The notes under the pieces are model-generated. The model made no database searches, was not told the DNA's origin, and worked only from the letters and a program-made list of their open reading frames with translations. DNA of 34,518 bases from Bacteroides sp. An322. GTDB taxonomy: Bacteria > Bacteroidota > Bacteroidia > Bacteroidales > Bacteroidaceae. The stretch is taken from NCBI RefSeq assembly GCF_002161765.1, contig NZ_NFIN01000030.1, positions 1 to 34,518 on the forward strand. The letters run 5' to 3'. Of the stretch, positions 24,154 through 31,665 are shown piece by piece (within the stretch, counting starts at the first letter, position 1; each line of letters opens with the position of its first letter). Both the position numbers and the translations under genes were made by a program.

Positions 24154-25729
24154 ATCCCAAAATTTTGAAGGCATTCACGAGTTCGGCTTCATTAGCGTCC
24201 CATCTTTTCTTCAGCTCGTCAAACTGATGGCTCATTTTAGAGAGGGCCGATTTATAATCAATTTCCGTATCACGGTCGATAAACTCGATATATCTAGAGG
24301 GTACAAGCGAATATCCTTTCTGTTGGATTTCGTCAAGATGAGCGGCATAGTATAACTCAGGTTCGGAATACTCGGCGAAATTCTCGGTCTGCCAGTCGAA
24401 ATAGATTTGGCAAACACGGCTAATTTCTGTTTCTGACAGGCGAACATATTTCTTTTCGTATATGTTGCTGTTCCATGTGCGCAGGTCTATAAAAAGGATC
24501 TCGCCCGTTCGGTTACGCAGTTGTCTGCCGTGCCAGGGACCACCCTTCTTGTTGTTGTTCAGAATCCATAACGTAACGGATATATCGGTAGAATAGAACA
24601 TGTTGCGCGGCAGGACGATGATGGCCTCGATTTTGTCGTTTTCAATCAACTGTTTGCGTATTTCAAGCGTGTCGCTGTCGTCCAATGCTCCATTGGCAAG
24701 CAGGAATCCTGCGATTCCGTGATTGACATCCAGTTTGTTCAGGATATGGAGAATCCATGCGTAGTTGGCATTGCTAGTCGGAGGGACACCATAACCTTTC
24801 CAGCGGGGATCCGTCTCAAATTCTCCATATTCAGCATACTTCTTCAAATTGAATGGTGGATTTGCCATGATATAATCGAACTTGAGGTCTTTATGCTGGT
24901 CGTTGGAGAAGGTGGATACAGCTTTGTCTCCCAAATGGTAGGATATACCGCGGATAGCCAGATTCATCTTTGCCAGACGATAGGTCGCCGGTTCGGATTC
25001 CTGTCCATACACATTGACCGCTTTGGTGTTACCGCCATGTGCTTCAATGAACTTGGTTGCCTGCACGAACATACCACCCGACCCACAGCACGGGTCATAG
25101 ACCATACCGTCGAACGGCTCAATAAGTGAGGCGATAAGTTCTACGATAGAATGCGGCGTGTAGAACTCTCCTTCCTCCTTGTCGGCATTGATCGAGAAAG
25201 CCTGCAAGAAATATTCATATACACGTCCTATAAGGTCGTGATCGGTGAACTTCTTTGGATCTATCTTGTTAATCTCGTCCACCATGCTTTTCAAAACACC
25301 CGGCTCAAGGGCCGTTTTCGTGAAAATCTGCTGCGGCAGGGCATTTTTCAGTTTAGGCTCATTGTCGTCCAACGTCTTTATGGCTGTATCGAAAGCGATG
25401 GCCATACCAGTAGGAGCCGTAAGAATCAGCTTGTCCCAGAACGTCTCATCTGTCAGGAAGAACACGCCGTCCTGCATATACTGATTGGGACGGGACAGCT
25501 GCATTTCAATAAAAGCCTCGTCGTGAATGCCTTGAACCTCCACAATTTCGTGCCTGATTTTATCCTTTTGCTGCTTGAACCGTTCCCCTATGAATTTCAA
25601 GAACACAAGAGTCAGCAACAAATCGCGCTTGTCGGTCATGGCAGCACGTCCTCTCAAACTGTTGCGACAGTTGAAAAGTATGGTTTCTAAGGTCTCCTCC
25701 TTTATTATTTTTGTTTGTTTCTTGGCCAT
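24140..25729 (-). CDS. hsdM: Type I restriction-modification DNA methyltransferase (N6-adenine) subunit M
   Basis: A 529-aa protein with an N-terminal HsdM helical domain (about 10-160), then an adenine methyltransferase domain with AdoMet motif I DPCCGSGGM (212-220) and the catalytic motif IV NPPF (290-293). EFYTPHSIVELIASLIEP precedes motif I, as in all HsdM. Lengths and order are typical. It starts 4 bp after the DUF2971 stop and overlaps the yhcG-like gene, so the protein is made from the same transcript as hsdS and hsdR. It would protect host DNA at the HsdS target. Confidence 0.96.
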   Translation of the reverse strand: MAKKQTKIIKEETLETILFNCRNSLRGRAAMTDKRDLLLTLVFLKFIGERFKQQKDKIRHEIVEVQGIHDEAFIEMQLSRPNQYMQDGVFFLTDETFWDKLILTAPTGMAIAFDTAIKTLDDNEPKLKNALPQQIFTKTALEPGVLKSMVDEINKIDPKKFTDHDLIGRVYEYFLQAFSINADKEEGEFYTPHSIVELIASLIEPFDGMVYDPCCGSGGMFVQATKFIEAHGGNTKAVNVYGQESEPATYRLAKMNLAIRGISYHLGDKAVSTFSNDQHKDLKFDYIMANPPFNLKKYAEYGEFETDPRWKGYGVPPTSNANYAWILHILNKLDVNHGIAGFLLANGALDDSDTLEIRKQLIENDKIEAIIVLPRNMFYSTDISVTLWILNNNKKGGPWHGRQLRNRTGEILFIDLRTWNSNIYEKKYVRLSETEISRVCQIYFDWQTENFAEYSEPELYYAAHLDEIQQKGYSLVPSRYIEFIDRDTEIDYKSALSKMSHQFDELKKRWDANEAELVNAFKILGYGKE

Positions 25730-25733
25730 CGTT

Positions 25734-26510
25734 TTACTCTATTAGTTTGGTGTTTAACCTAAAAGCATTTGCATCAATCTCCATTTGGAAAATCTTAATG
25801 TCGGGATTCAGCTTTCGGGCAACACGGATTATTTTTGATTTTTCTTCGACATCCATATTGATCCCCAGATAAACGGATTCGAAACACTCTCCTCCAATTT
25901 CTGGGAATGCCCTCATTTCTTTCCAGTCAATCGGGCCTTTATCATCATTTTGCCACGGCAGCAACTTCATATATGCCGGCCATGGCTCTAATATAAATAA
26001 ACGCACTTCTTGTTCATGCTCCCAAGCTTTTGCTTTGGTGGATATTTGATAATGAAAAAAGTCTTTTGCATCCCTAAAATAATCGGGCTTCTCTACAATG
26101 TCTTTATATTGTACCTCCACTTCCGAGCAGCCGATCATGACATTGCCATACATACGAGAAAGATACTTTCTAACTTTCTCCATATCCAGACCGATGCAGA
26201 TACCTTTATGCTTGCTATAATAGCTCCACATCAAAATTGAATCATATATCTTAGAAAGACTACATATCCATGCCTCTTCTCTGGTTCTACGAAATGGATC
26301 TCTTCTCAATTCTTCAATTATTTCCGGAGTCCATCCTCCACATGCTTCTTTCGGAACATCGGAAAAATCAATTAACGAGGGATGGCAATCAAACGGGTCA
26401 TTTAATTGCGTAGCGTTAGTGAATTGAAGATTGCCATAATGCAGCATCATCAACCCACCGTTAAAATCCAAGTACTTATATAGTTTTGCTTCTCCCATAA
26501 ATTTATTCAT
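25734..26510 (-). CDS. DUF2971 family protein
   Basis: A 258-aa protein with the family's marks: LYKYLDFNGGLMMLHYGNLQ, FTNATQLNDPFDCHP, CSLSKIYDSILMWSYYSKHK, GICIGLD and WEHEQEVRLFI. DUF2971 proteins have no established activity, and they recur next to defence genes. It overlaps the XRE regulator by 4 bp (ATGA-type) and ends 4 bp before hsdM, so it lies in the operon between regulator and methylase. Its role in the restriction system is not known. Confidence 0.85.
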   Translation of the reverse strand: MNKFMGEAKLYKYLDFNGGLMMLHYGNLQFTNATQLNDPFDCHPSLIDFSDVPKEACGGWTPEIIEELRRDPFRRTREEAWICSLSKIYDSILMWSYYSKHKGICIGLDMEKVRKYLSRMYGNVMIGCSEVEVQYKDIVEKPDYFRDAKDFFHYQISTKAKAWEHEQEVRLFILEPWPAYMKLLPWQNDDKGPIDWKEMRAFPEIGGECFESVYLGINMDVEEKSKIIRVARKLNPDIKIFQMEIDANAFRLNTKLIE

Positions 26511-26710
26511 TCAGTTCTCAGCAAGTCATCCACAGACACATCCAGAACTTTTGCTATTTGGATCAGCATCTCAACATTGGGCTGCGTTGTATTTGTAACC
26601 CATTTAGAAATTATGGCAGGATCCTTATCCAATTGTTCCGAGAGCCATTTATTGCTCTTGTTTTTCTCTGCGAGAACGACTTTGATTCGATTCAGTAATT
26701 TGCGCTCCAT
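26507..26710 (-). CDS. XRE-family regulator, first gene of the restriction operon
   Basis: A 67-aa single-domain HTH_3 protein: VVLAEKNKSNKWLSEQLDKD, PAIISKWVTNTTQPNVEMLI, QIAKVLDVSVDDLL. Its size and position at the head of an R-M operon match controller (C) proteins that delay nuclease expression until methylation is established (family analogy, not shown here). Its stop overlaps the DUF2971 start by 4 bp. Confidence 0.87.
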   Translation of the reverse strand: MERKLLNRIKVVLAEKNKSNKWLSEQLDKDPAIISKWVTNTTQPNVEMLIQIAKVLDVSVDDLLRTE

Positions 26711-26736
26711 ATTATTATATATCCATTACATGGTTA

Positions 26737-26744
26737 CAAAGATA
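26737..26744 (-). promoter_or_regulatory. -7 box of the restriction/STAND operon
   Basis: TATCTTTG on the minus strand, ending 26 bp before the regulator's start codon. A TTGG at 26769-26772 (24 bp upstream) is the only -33-like sequence and is badly spaced, as might be expected of an activator-dependent or weak promoter. Confidence 0.5.
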
Positions 26745-26919
26745 AGTATATTTAGAGAATATAATTGACCAAGAAGGTTAAATGTTGCAATTCGCCACAA
26801 AAAAGTGAGCAAAACGTCAATTACGACTACGTATACTTCTTTTATCGACATTTTTATGTGTCAACTTCTATTTTTAGTATCATTGACTCTAATGACGATA
26901 CTTGTCGATTACTTTTTAT

Positions 26920-26946
26920 GGGAACTTTATGGTATCAAATCACAAA
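26920..26946 (+). repeat. Right copy of the 27-bp direct repeat (candidate attR)
   Basis: GGGAACTTTATGGTATCAAA, then TCACAAA; 24 of 27 positions equal the left copy at 12917. Its TATCAAATCACAAAT (26933-26947) is also half of a local imperfect palindrome completed by ATTTGATTTGATA (26958-26970). Confidence 0.6.
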
Positions 26947-27003
26947 TAATAGAACGTATTTGATTTGATAATTAAAAAAATATAGAATATCATTCGGTTC
27001 AAG

Positions 27004-27226
27004 CGTGGAACTGCGTGCTATTTCCACGTTCTTGAAGGTCCTAGGAAAACCCAACGTACAATGGTAATAGACAGCAGACCCACGCTGAAAACAGCGTGGG
27101 AACCGCCAACGTCCATCCTTGTACGTTTTGAAAATTTCCTAGGTTTTCAAGAACAAGAATGAAGCATGACGCTTCTCACAATATTTTTCCCGCAAAATAG
27201 CAAGCCGCAAACGCTTTCACCTTGCT
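27004..27226. ncRNA. Stem-loop array: candidate structured RNA or mobile-element end
   Basis: Four hairpins in series. CGTGGAA/TTCCACG (27004-27010 and 27022-27028). A long arm pair, 27029-27064 with 27117-27153, sharing TTCTTGAA, CCTAGGAAA and AACGTACAA blocks with their complements. Inside that loop a perfect hairpin, CCCACGCTG-AAAA-CAGCGTGGG (27079-27100). GAAGC/GCTTC (27161-27175) and AGCAAG/CTTGCT (27199-27226). No ORF fits it. The pairing is clear from sequence, while the strand and function are not. Confidence 0.55.
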
Positions 27227-27557
27227 TGCTGCTACAAATGTAAACAATAACTATGAAATAATCAAACGAATCACGAAATTTTATCTGGTCGCAGATTAAA
27301 CCTACCAATGCTTTTATTTCAAAGATGCAAAAAACAATTTTTTCGGGCAGTCAAATGCTCGTTTTTCTCTGGGGCTTCTGTTTATGTATTATGCTATACA
27401 TTCTTGATATACTTGTCACAAGGAGAATCTAATATGTTAGAACAGGGCTATGCGTACAGACTAAAAATGAAAAGAGTGTGTGGATTGCCTTACAAAAGGA
27501 AAGGGCTTTTTGGAAATAAAATCAGGACAACCGCCTGTTTTTTATGAAAAAACACAT

Positions 27558-27565
27558 TATCTTTG
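27558..27565 (+). promoter_or_regulatory. -7 box of the DUF234 ATPase gene
   Basis: TATCTTTG matches TAnnTTTG. A start near 27572 would place the 13-bp hairpin at the extreme 5' end of the mRNA. The -33 region is only T-rich. Confidence 0.5.
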
Positions 27566-27572
27566 CAGTAGG

Positions 27573-27601
27573 GAAACAGCCATTTCGGAAATGGCTGTTT
27601 C
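27573..27601 (+). promoter_or_regulatory. 5'-leader hairpin of the DUF234 ATPase gene
   Basis: GAAACAGCCATTT, loop CGG, AAATGGCTGTTTC: 13 perfectly paired bases ending 29 nt before the ATG. No T-tract follows, so a 5'-end stabiliser or protein-binding leader is more likely than a terminator. Confidence 0.55.
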
Positions 27602-27630
27602 GTAAACTATAAGAAGAAAAGATTAAGGAT

Positions 27631-28950
27631 ATGAGATTTTTTGACAGGACAGACGAAACAGCATCCCTGCGTGAGATTCGCAGGATGTCGAAAGACAACG
27701 CCCAGTTTACGGTAGTGACAGGCCGACGTCGTATTGGCAAGACATACCTCGTGTGGAAAGCATACGAGGACGAACCTATCCTTTATTTCTTCGTTGCCCG
27801 CAAGGCCGAAGGAGATTTGTGCGAAGATTACCGGGTTGAAATAGAGAGCAAACTGGGGATTCCCACGATGGGACGGGTGGAGCATTTTGCCGATGTATTC
27901 GAGTTCCTGATGAAACTTTCCACAGAGCGTCCCATCACGCTGTTCATTGATGAGTTCCAGGAGTTCTTCCGCGTAAACAAGTCGGTGTACAGCGATATGC
28001 AACGTATCTGGGACATATACAACCCGAAAGCCCGCATGAACCTTGTCGTCTGCGGCTCGATATACTCCATGATGACGAAGATATTCAAAGACAAGAAGGA
28101 ACCGCTGTATAACAGGCAGACACATTTTATGACTGTGCGCCCGTTCACGCCGGCGGTACTGAAGGAAATTCTCACGGAATATCATCCAGGACACACGGCG
28201 GAAGACCTACTGGCCCTGTATTCCTTTACGGGCGGCGTGGCCAAATATGTGCAGCTGCTTGTGGATGCCGAGGCAACGACCAAATCAGCCATGCTTGACC
28301 ACATCATAAAGGCTGATTCCATCTTCCTGGGAGAAGGTAAAGCTATCCTTATCGAGGAGTTCGGTAAGGACTACGGGGTATATTTCTCGATTCTGTCGGC
28401 CATAGCGAGAGGCAAGACCTCACGTTCGGAAATAGAGAACGTGGTAGGCAGGGAAATCGGCGGCTACCTGACCAAGCTGGAAAACGAGTATGAACTCATC
28501 GCCAAGAAGCAACCCCTCTTTGAGAAGAGTTCCACCAAGAATGTCCGCTATACGATAGAAGACAACTTTTTCACGTTCTGGTTCCGCTTCATTTACAAGT
28601 ACAGCTATATGCTGGAGATAGAGAACTACGAGAGCGTGAAGACGATAATCAACCGAGACTACGAGACATTCAGCGGTCTGATGCTCGAACGCTATTTCAG
28701 GCGTATGCTGATTGGACGCCAAGCCTACACACGCATCGGCGGATGGTGGGACCGTAAGGGTGAGAACGAAATCGACATTGTGGCCGAGAACGAACTCAAC
28801 GAAGAAGCCTCGTTTTTCGAAGTGAAGCGTAAGGCAGAGAACATCGACATGGAGGCACTGAAGCATAAGGCAGCAGCTTTCCTGCGTGCTACGGGCGAGT
28901 TCAAAGGGTATAAAATCTCCTACAAAGGGCTGTCTATGGATGATATGTAG
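27631..28950 (+). CDS. ATPase_2/DUF234 family ATPase with C-terminal nuclease-like domain
   Basis: A 439-aa STAND-clade ATPase of the 'archaeal ATPase' type. Walker A is GRRRIGKT (31-38), Walker B LFIDEFQ (104-110). A winged-helix region is near 260-300 (KTSRSEIENVVGREIGGYLT). The C-terminal DUF234 domain carries a PD-(D/E)XK-like pattern, GENEIDIVAENE...FFEVKRK. The family is very common in Bacteroides genomes, and its function is unknown. The ATG follows an AAGAAGAAAAGATTAAGG leader. It lies outside the 27-bp repeat but inside the 34-bp repeat pair. Confidence 0.88.
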   Translation: MRFFDRTDETASLREIRRMSKDNAQFTVVTGRRRIGKTYLVWKAYEDEPILYFFVARKAEGDLCEDYRVEIESKLGIPTMGRVEHFADVFEFLMKLSTERPITLFIDEFQEFFRVNKSVYSDMQRIWDIYNPKARMNLVVCGSIYSMMTKIFKDKKEPLYNRQTHFMTVRPFTPAVLKEILTEYHPGHTAEDLLALYSFTGGVAKYVQLLVDAEATTKSAMLDHIIKADSIFLGEGKAILIEEFGKDYGVYFSILSAIARGKTSRSEIENVVGREIGGYLTKLENEYELIAKKQPLFEKSSTKNVRYTIEDNFFTFWFRFIYKYSYMLEIENYESVKTIINRDYETFSGLMLERYFRRMLIGRQAYTRIGGWWDRKGENEIDIVAENELNEEASFFEVKRKAENIDMEALKHKAAAFLRATGEFKGYKISYKGLSMDDM

Positions 28951-28962
28951 TTCATTCTTTTG

Positions 28963-28996
28963 TGGGGCTCTAAATACAACTACCGATATTCCCAAT
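28963..28996 (+). repeat. Right copy of the 34-bp direct repeat
   Basis: TGGGGCTCTAAATACAACTA... matches 12978-13011 at 29 of 34 positions. It begins 13 bp after the stop codon of the DUF234 ATPase gene. Confidence 0.55.
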
Positions 28997-29113
28997 CTGC
29001 ACACGGCAGCCTCTCGGAAGGAATTTTCTCTTTCAAAGGCAAGGCATGAAATCGAAAAGTACACTCATGGAGATGTGATTTTTAACGGTTAACAATCTGT
29101 TTTCTGTTATCTT

Positions 29114-29213
29114 CCTTTTATGGTTTCCGTCCCAAAACCGTACGGTTTTCGTACCAAGAACGTACGGTTTCCGAACCAAAAACATACGGTTTTGGGACGG
29201 AAACCGTAAAAGG
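29114..29213. repeat. 29-bp inverted repeat enclosing three 22-bp tandem units
   Basis: The arm 29114-29142 (CCTTTTATGGTTTCCGTCCC...) and the arm 29185-29213 are reverse complements with one mismatch, 21 bp of it perfect. Between and across them are three 22-bp tandem units (29132-29153, 29154-29175, 29176-29197), each with an (A/C)CGTACGGTTT-like core. It could end both converging transcripts or be a mobile palindromic repeat. Confidence 0.85.
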
Positions 29214-29267
29214 GAGACATCCGCAAAGATAATAGAACCCAGCCTCGAAACCAAATGTATTCTCTCT

Positions 29268-30674
29268 TCACTCATTTCCCAGCTTGAAATTCACCAAGTA
29301 CAAGGTTTCGGTAGCGCGTGTGAAAGCGGTGTAGAGCCATCGGTAATAGTCGGGAGTAAGCATATCTTCGGCTATATAGCCTTGGTCGATGAAAACCCGC
29401 TTCCATTGCCCGCCTTGCGCTTTGTGGCAGGTCACAGCGTAGGCATACTTCACCTGCAGAGCGTTGTACCACGGGTCTGCCTTCATCTTCTTCATCCGTT
29501 CGCGCTTGGTAGGGATGTCCTGATAATCCTCAAGCACGGCGTAGAAAAGGCGGTCGCTCTCCTCTTTAGTGAGTGCGGGCGAATCGGAATGAAGCGTATC
29601 TAACAATACCTTCGTTTCCAACTCAATATCCCCGTAATCGGGAAAAGAAAGAAGCACATCGGCAAAACGGAATCCGTACATTTCGTGTATCCTCCGCACG
29701 CGGCGCACCTCGGCTATATCTCCATTGGCTATGAAATCCAGTTCCTTCACATAGGTACCCCAAAAATAATTGTTTTTTGCCACCATTAGGATGTCGCCCG
29801 TATTCAACTCATCCTCACGGTACAAAATCGTGTTCCGTATACCATTATTATATAGGTTAGCCCGCTTATTCGAACGGCAAATGATGATAGTCTCATCCAT
29901 TCCAGCTTGGTCGTAGCACGTATTGATAGTCTCTATCAAATCCGCCCCCGTTATCCTGCGCACATCCGGAAAACCCTCCGTACGGATGCGGGGCATCATT
30001 CCAAAACAATCCCCGCCCATCTGAATCCGCAACTCTGTTGCATTATATAAGATACCCGAATCGAGCTTTTGGCGCACCACTTGGGTCAACACCTGCTCCG
30101 TCACCGACAAGCCATATCCCTTCAATACATCCGCAGACAAAGCCGGACTTTCCTCTTCGCCCACCGGAGGAAGCTGGGCAGTATCTCCTACCAATATCAA
30201 CCGGCATCCTTGCCCTCCATACACATACTGTATCAGGTCGTCCAACAAACGCCCGCTCCCGAACAAATTCCCCGACAAGCCCTCGTTGGAAATCATCGAA
30301 GCCTCGTCTACAATAAATAAGGTATGCTGGTGCAAGTTAACATTCATCGTAAAATTATCCAATTCGTTCGAAAAAGAACGCTGGCGGTATATCCTCCGGT
30401 GAATGGTATAGGCGGAATGCCCCGCATAATGCGAGAATACCTTAGCGGCACGCCCCGTAGGAGCGAGCAGAATACACTTTTGCTTCAACTCGTCCAACGT
30501 CTTCACCAACGCACTCACCAGACTGGTTTTTCCCGTACCGGCATAGCCTTTCAAGAGGAAAACTTCGTCTGAATCAGGCGATAAAAGGAAATCCGCTAAT
30601 AATTTTAATGTATTTTCCTGCTCGCTTGTTGGTTTATACAAAAATTTTCGCTTAATTTGTTCCAATAAATTCAT
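29268..30674 (-). CDS. RecD-like SF1 DNA helicase
   Basis: 468 aa from MNLLEQIKRKFLYKPTSEQE; the longer ORF start adds 41 non-conserved residues that overlap the upstream promoter region. Walker A GYAGTGKT (43-50), LLAPTGRAAKVFS (motif Ia), FIVDEASMIS (motif II), LILVGDTAQLPPVG (motif III), and a UvrD_C_2-type end with YAVTCHKAQGGQWKRVFID and LYTAFTRATETLYLV. This is the ATP-dependent RecD-like exodeoxyribonuclease-family helicase with a Bacteroidetes-typical short N-terminus. No RecB/RecC partner is nearby, so it probably acts alone in DNA repair (inference). It is divergent from the DUF3822 gene. Confidence 0.9.
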   Translation of the reverse strand: MNLLEQIKRKFLYKPTSEQENTLKLLADFLLSPDSDEVFLLKGYAGTGKTSLVSALVKTLDELKQKCILLAPTGRAAKVFSHYAGHSAYTIHRRIYRQRSFSNELDNFTMNVNLHQHTLFIVDEASMISNEGLSGNLFGSGRLLDDLIQYVYGGQGCRLILVGDTAQLPPVGEEESPALSADVLKGYGLSVTEQVLTQVVRQKLDSGILYNATELRIQMGGDCFGMMPRIRTEGFPDVRRITGADLIETINTCYDQAGMDETIIICRSNKRANLYNNGIRNTILYREDELNTGDILMVAKNNYFWGTYVKELDFIANGDIAEVRRVRRIHEMYGFRFADVLLSFPDYGDIELETKVLLDTLHSDSPALTKEESDRLFYAVLEDYQDIPTKRERMKKMKADPWYNALQVKYAYAVTCHKAQGGQWKRVFIDQGYIAEDMLTPDYYRWLYTAFTRATETLYLVNFKLGNE

Positions 30675-30773
30675 GTTTAATATATTTATATCATATAAAC
30701 TCATGCAATTTTCACAAAAGTTTAGTTGACTGCCTATTTTGCCACGAATATAAACTAAAAAAACGATAATATC

Positions 30774-30854
30774 ATGAAAACGGTCATTAAAAGACAACTA
30801 ACCGGAATGAAGTGGAAAATGCAGGAAACTAGGAATAATTTAAACTATGAGTAA
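30774..30854 (+). CDS. Possible 26-aa leader peptide before the DUF3822 gene
   Basis: MKTVIKRQLTGMKWKMQETR and six more residues, a basic peptide whose end overlaps the DUF3822 start codon (ATG at 30847, stop TAA at 30852-30854 in another frame). The overlap would allow translational coupling. It may be chance. Confidence 0.3.
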   Translation: MKTVIKRQLTGMKWKMQETRNNLNYE

Positions 30855-31665
30855 TAAAAATATAGAGTTGGTCCATACAGAATCTGATATACTATCTATC
30901 CGTCTCAGTACGAATGGATTTTCTTTTTCCATTTACAACCCGGAAAGAAAGGAAAACCTTTATTTTCAGACCGTATCTGTAAATATTCAACATTCAATGG
31001 CAGCTAATGTAAAAAACTTTCTTGCCAATACACCCGAACTGAATATACCTTACCGACAAACCAATATCCTAATCCATACTCAACGGTATACAATCGTTCC
31101 TCTCGAACTTTTCGAAGACGAACAAATGGAACTGCTTTTCTATCAGAATCTTCCCAAGCAAAATAACGAGATTATTTTATGCAACATTCTAAGCAAAAGC
31201 AACATTGTCATACTATTTTCCATTGACAAACTTACCCATGTCTTTTTGTCTGAACATTTTTCTCACGCACGTTTTTTTGCAAGCATTAGTCCACAAGTGG
31301 AATACCTTACAATCAAAAACAAATCTGAGAACCAGCATAAAATATATGCAAACTTTCATGAAAGCGACATGGAAATATGTTGTTTTGATAATGGGAAATT
31401 ACAACTGGTTAATACATACAATGTAACCAATAATGACGATCGGGCCTATTACCTGTTAAACCTTTGGAAACAGTTTAACTTTGATTCTGAACAAGATGAA
31501 TTGCATCTGACAGGCTTGGACAAACATGAAAGAAACGAGCTAATAAGTTTTTTAAGACAATTTATCCGAAAAATTTTCATTATTAACCCTCTATCGGAAA
31601 AACCAATATCTCCATCTCTTGAAGATATTCCTTTCGATATTCAATCCTTATTGACATGCGAATAA
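30847..31665 (+). CDS. DUF3822 family protein
   Basis: A 272-aa protein that Bacteroidetes genomes carry directly before rsmD. Two ribonuclease H/actin-like repeats are suggested by segments such as IRLSTNGFSFSIYN and KIYANFHESDMEICCF-DNGKL, which resemble FtsA/PilM-like ATPase strands. No catalytic motif can be named. It overlaps rsmD by 10 bp, pointing to coupled expression. The function is unknown. Confidence 0.82.
   Translation: MSNKNIELVHTESDILSIRLSTNGFSFSIYNPERKENLYFQTVSVNIQHSMAANVKNFLANTPELNIPYRQTNILIHTQRYTIVPLELFEDEQMELLFYQNLPKQNNEIILCNILSKSNIVILFSIDKLTHVFLSEHFSHARFFASISPQVEYLTIKNKSENQHKIYANFHESDMEICCFDNGKLQLVNTYNVTNNDDRAYYLLNLWKQFNFDSEQDELHLTGLDKHERNELISFLRQFIRKIFIINPLSEKPISPSLEDIPFDIQSLLTCE

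Larger units (their letters stand above)
26711..27630. other. 920-bp non-coding region: operon promoter, candidate attR and a stem-loop array
   Basis: It holds the minus-strand -7 box (26737-26744), the 14-mer shared with the resolvase promoter (26759-26772), the 27-bp repeat copy (26920-26946), an array of stem-loops (27004-27226) and, at the right, the promoter and hairpin of the ATPase gene. A 79-codon ORF (27308-27547) shows no family signal. Confidence 0.6.
28951..29267. other. Intergenic region with the right 34-bp repeat copy and a complex palindrome
   Basis: No gene is supported. It contains the 34-bp direct-repeat copy at 28963-28996 and the inverted/tandem repeat at 29114-29213 between converging genes. 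Confidence 0.6.

Noticed and set aside
27004..27226. Retron msr-msd RNA
   Set aside because: No reverse transcriptase gene is found anywhere in the window.
27308..27547. 79-codon ORF upstream of the DUF234 ATPase
   Set aside because: Cys/Phe-rich composition without a family match or promoter. It probably arises by chance.
29132..29197. CRISPR-like array
   Set aside because: The 22-bp units are directly adjacent without spacers, and no cas genes are present.
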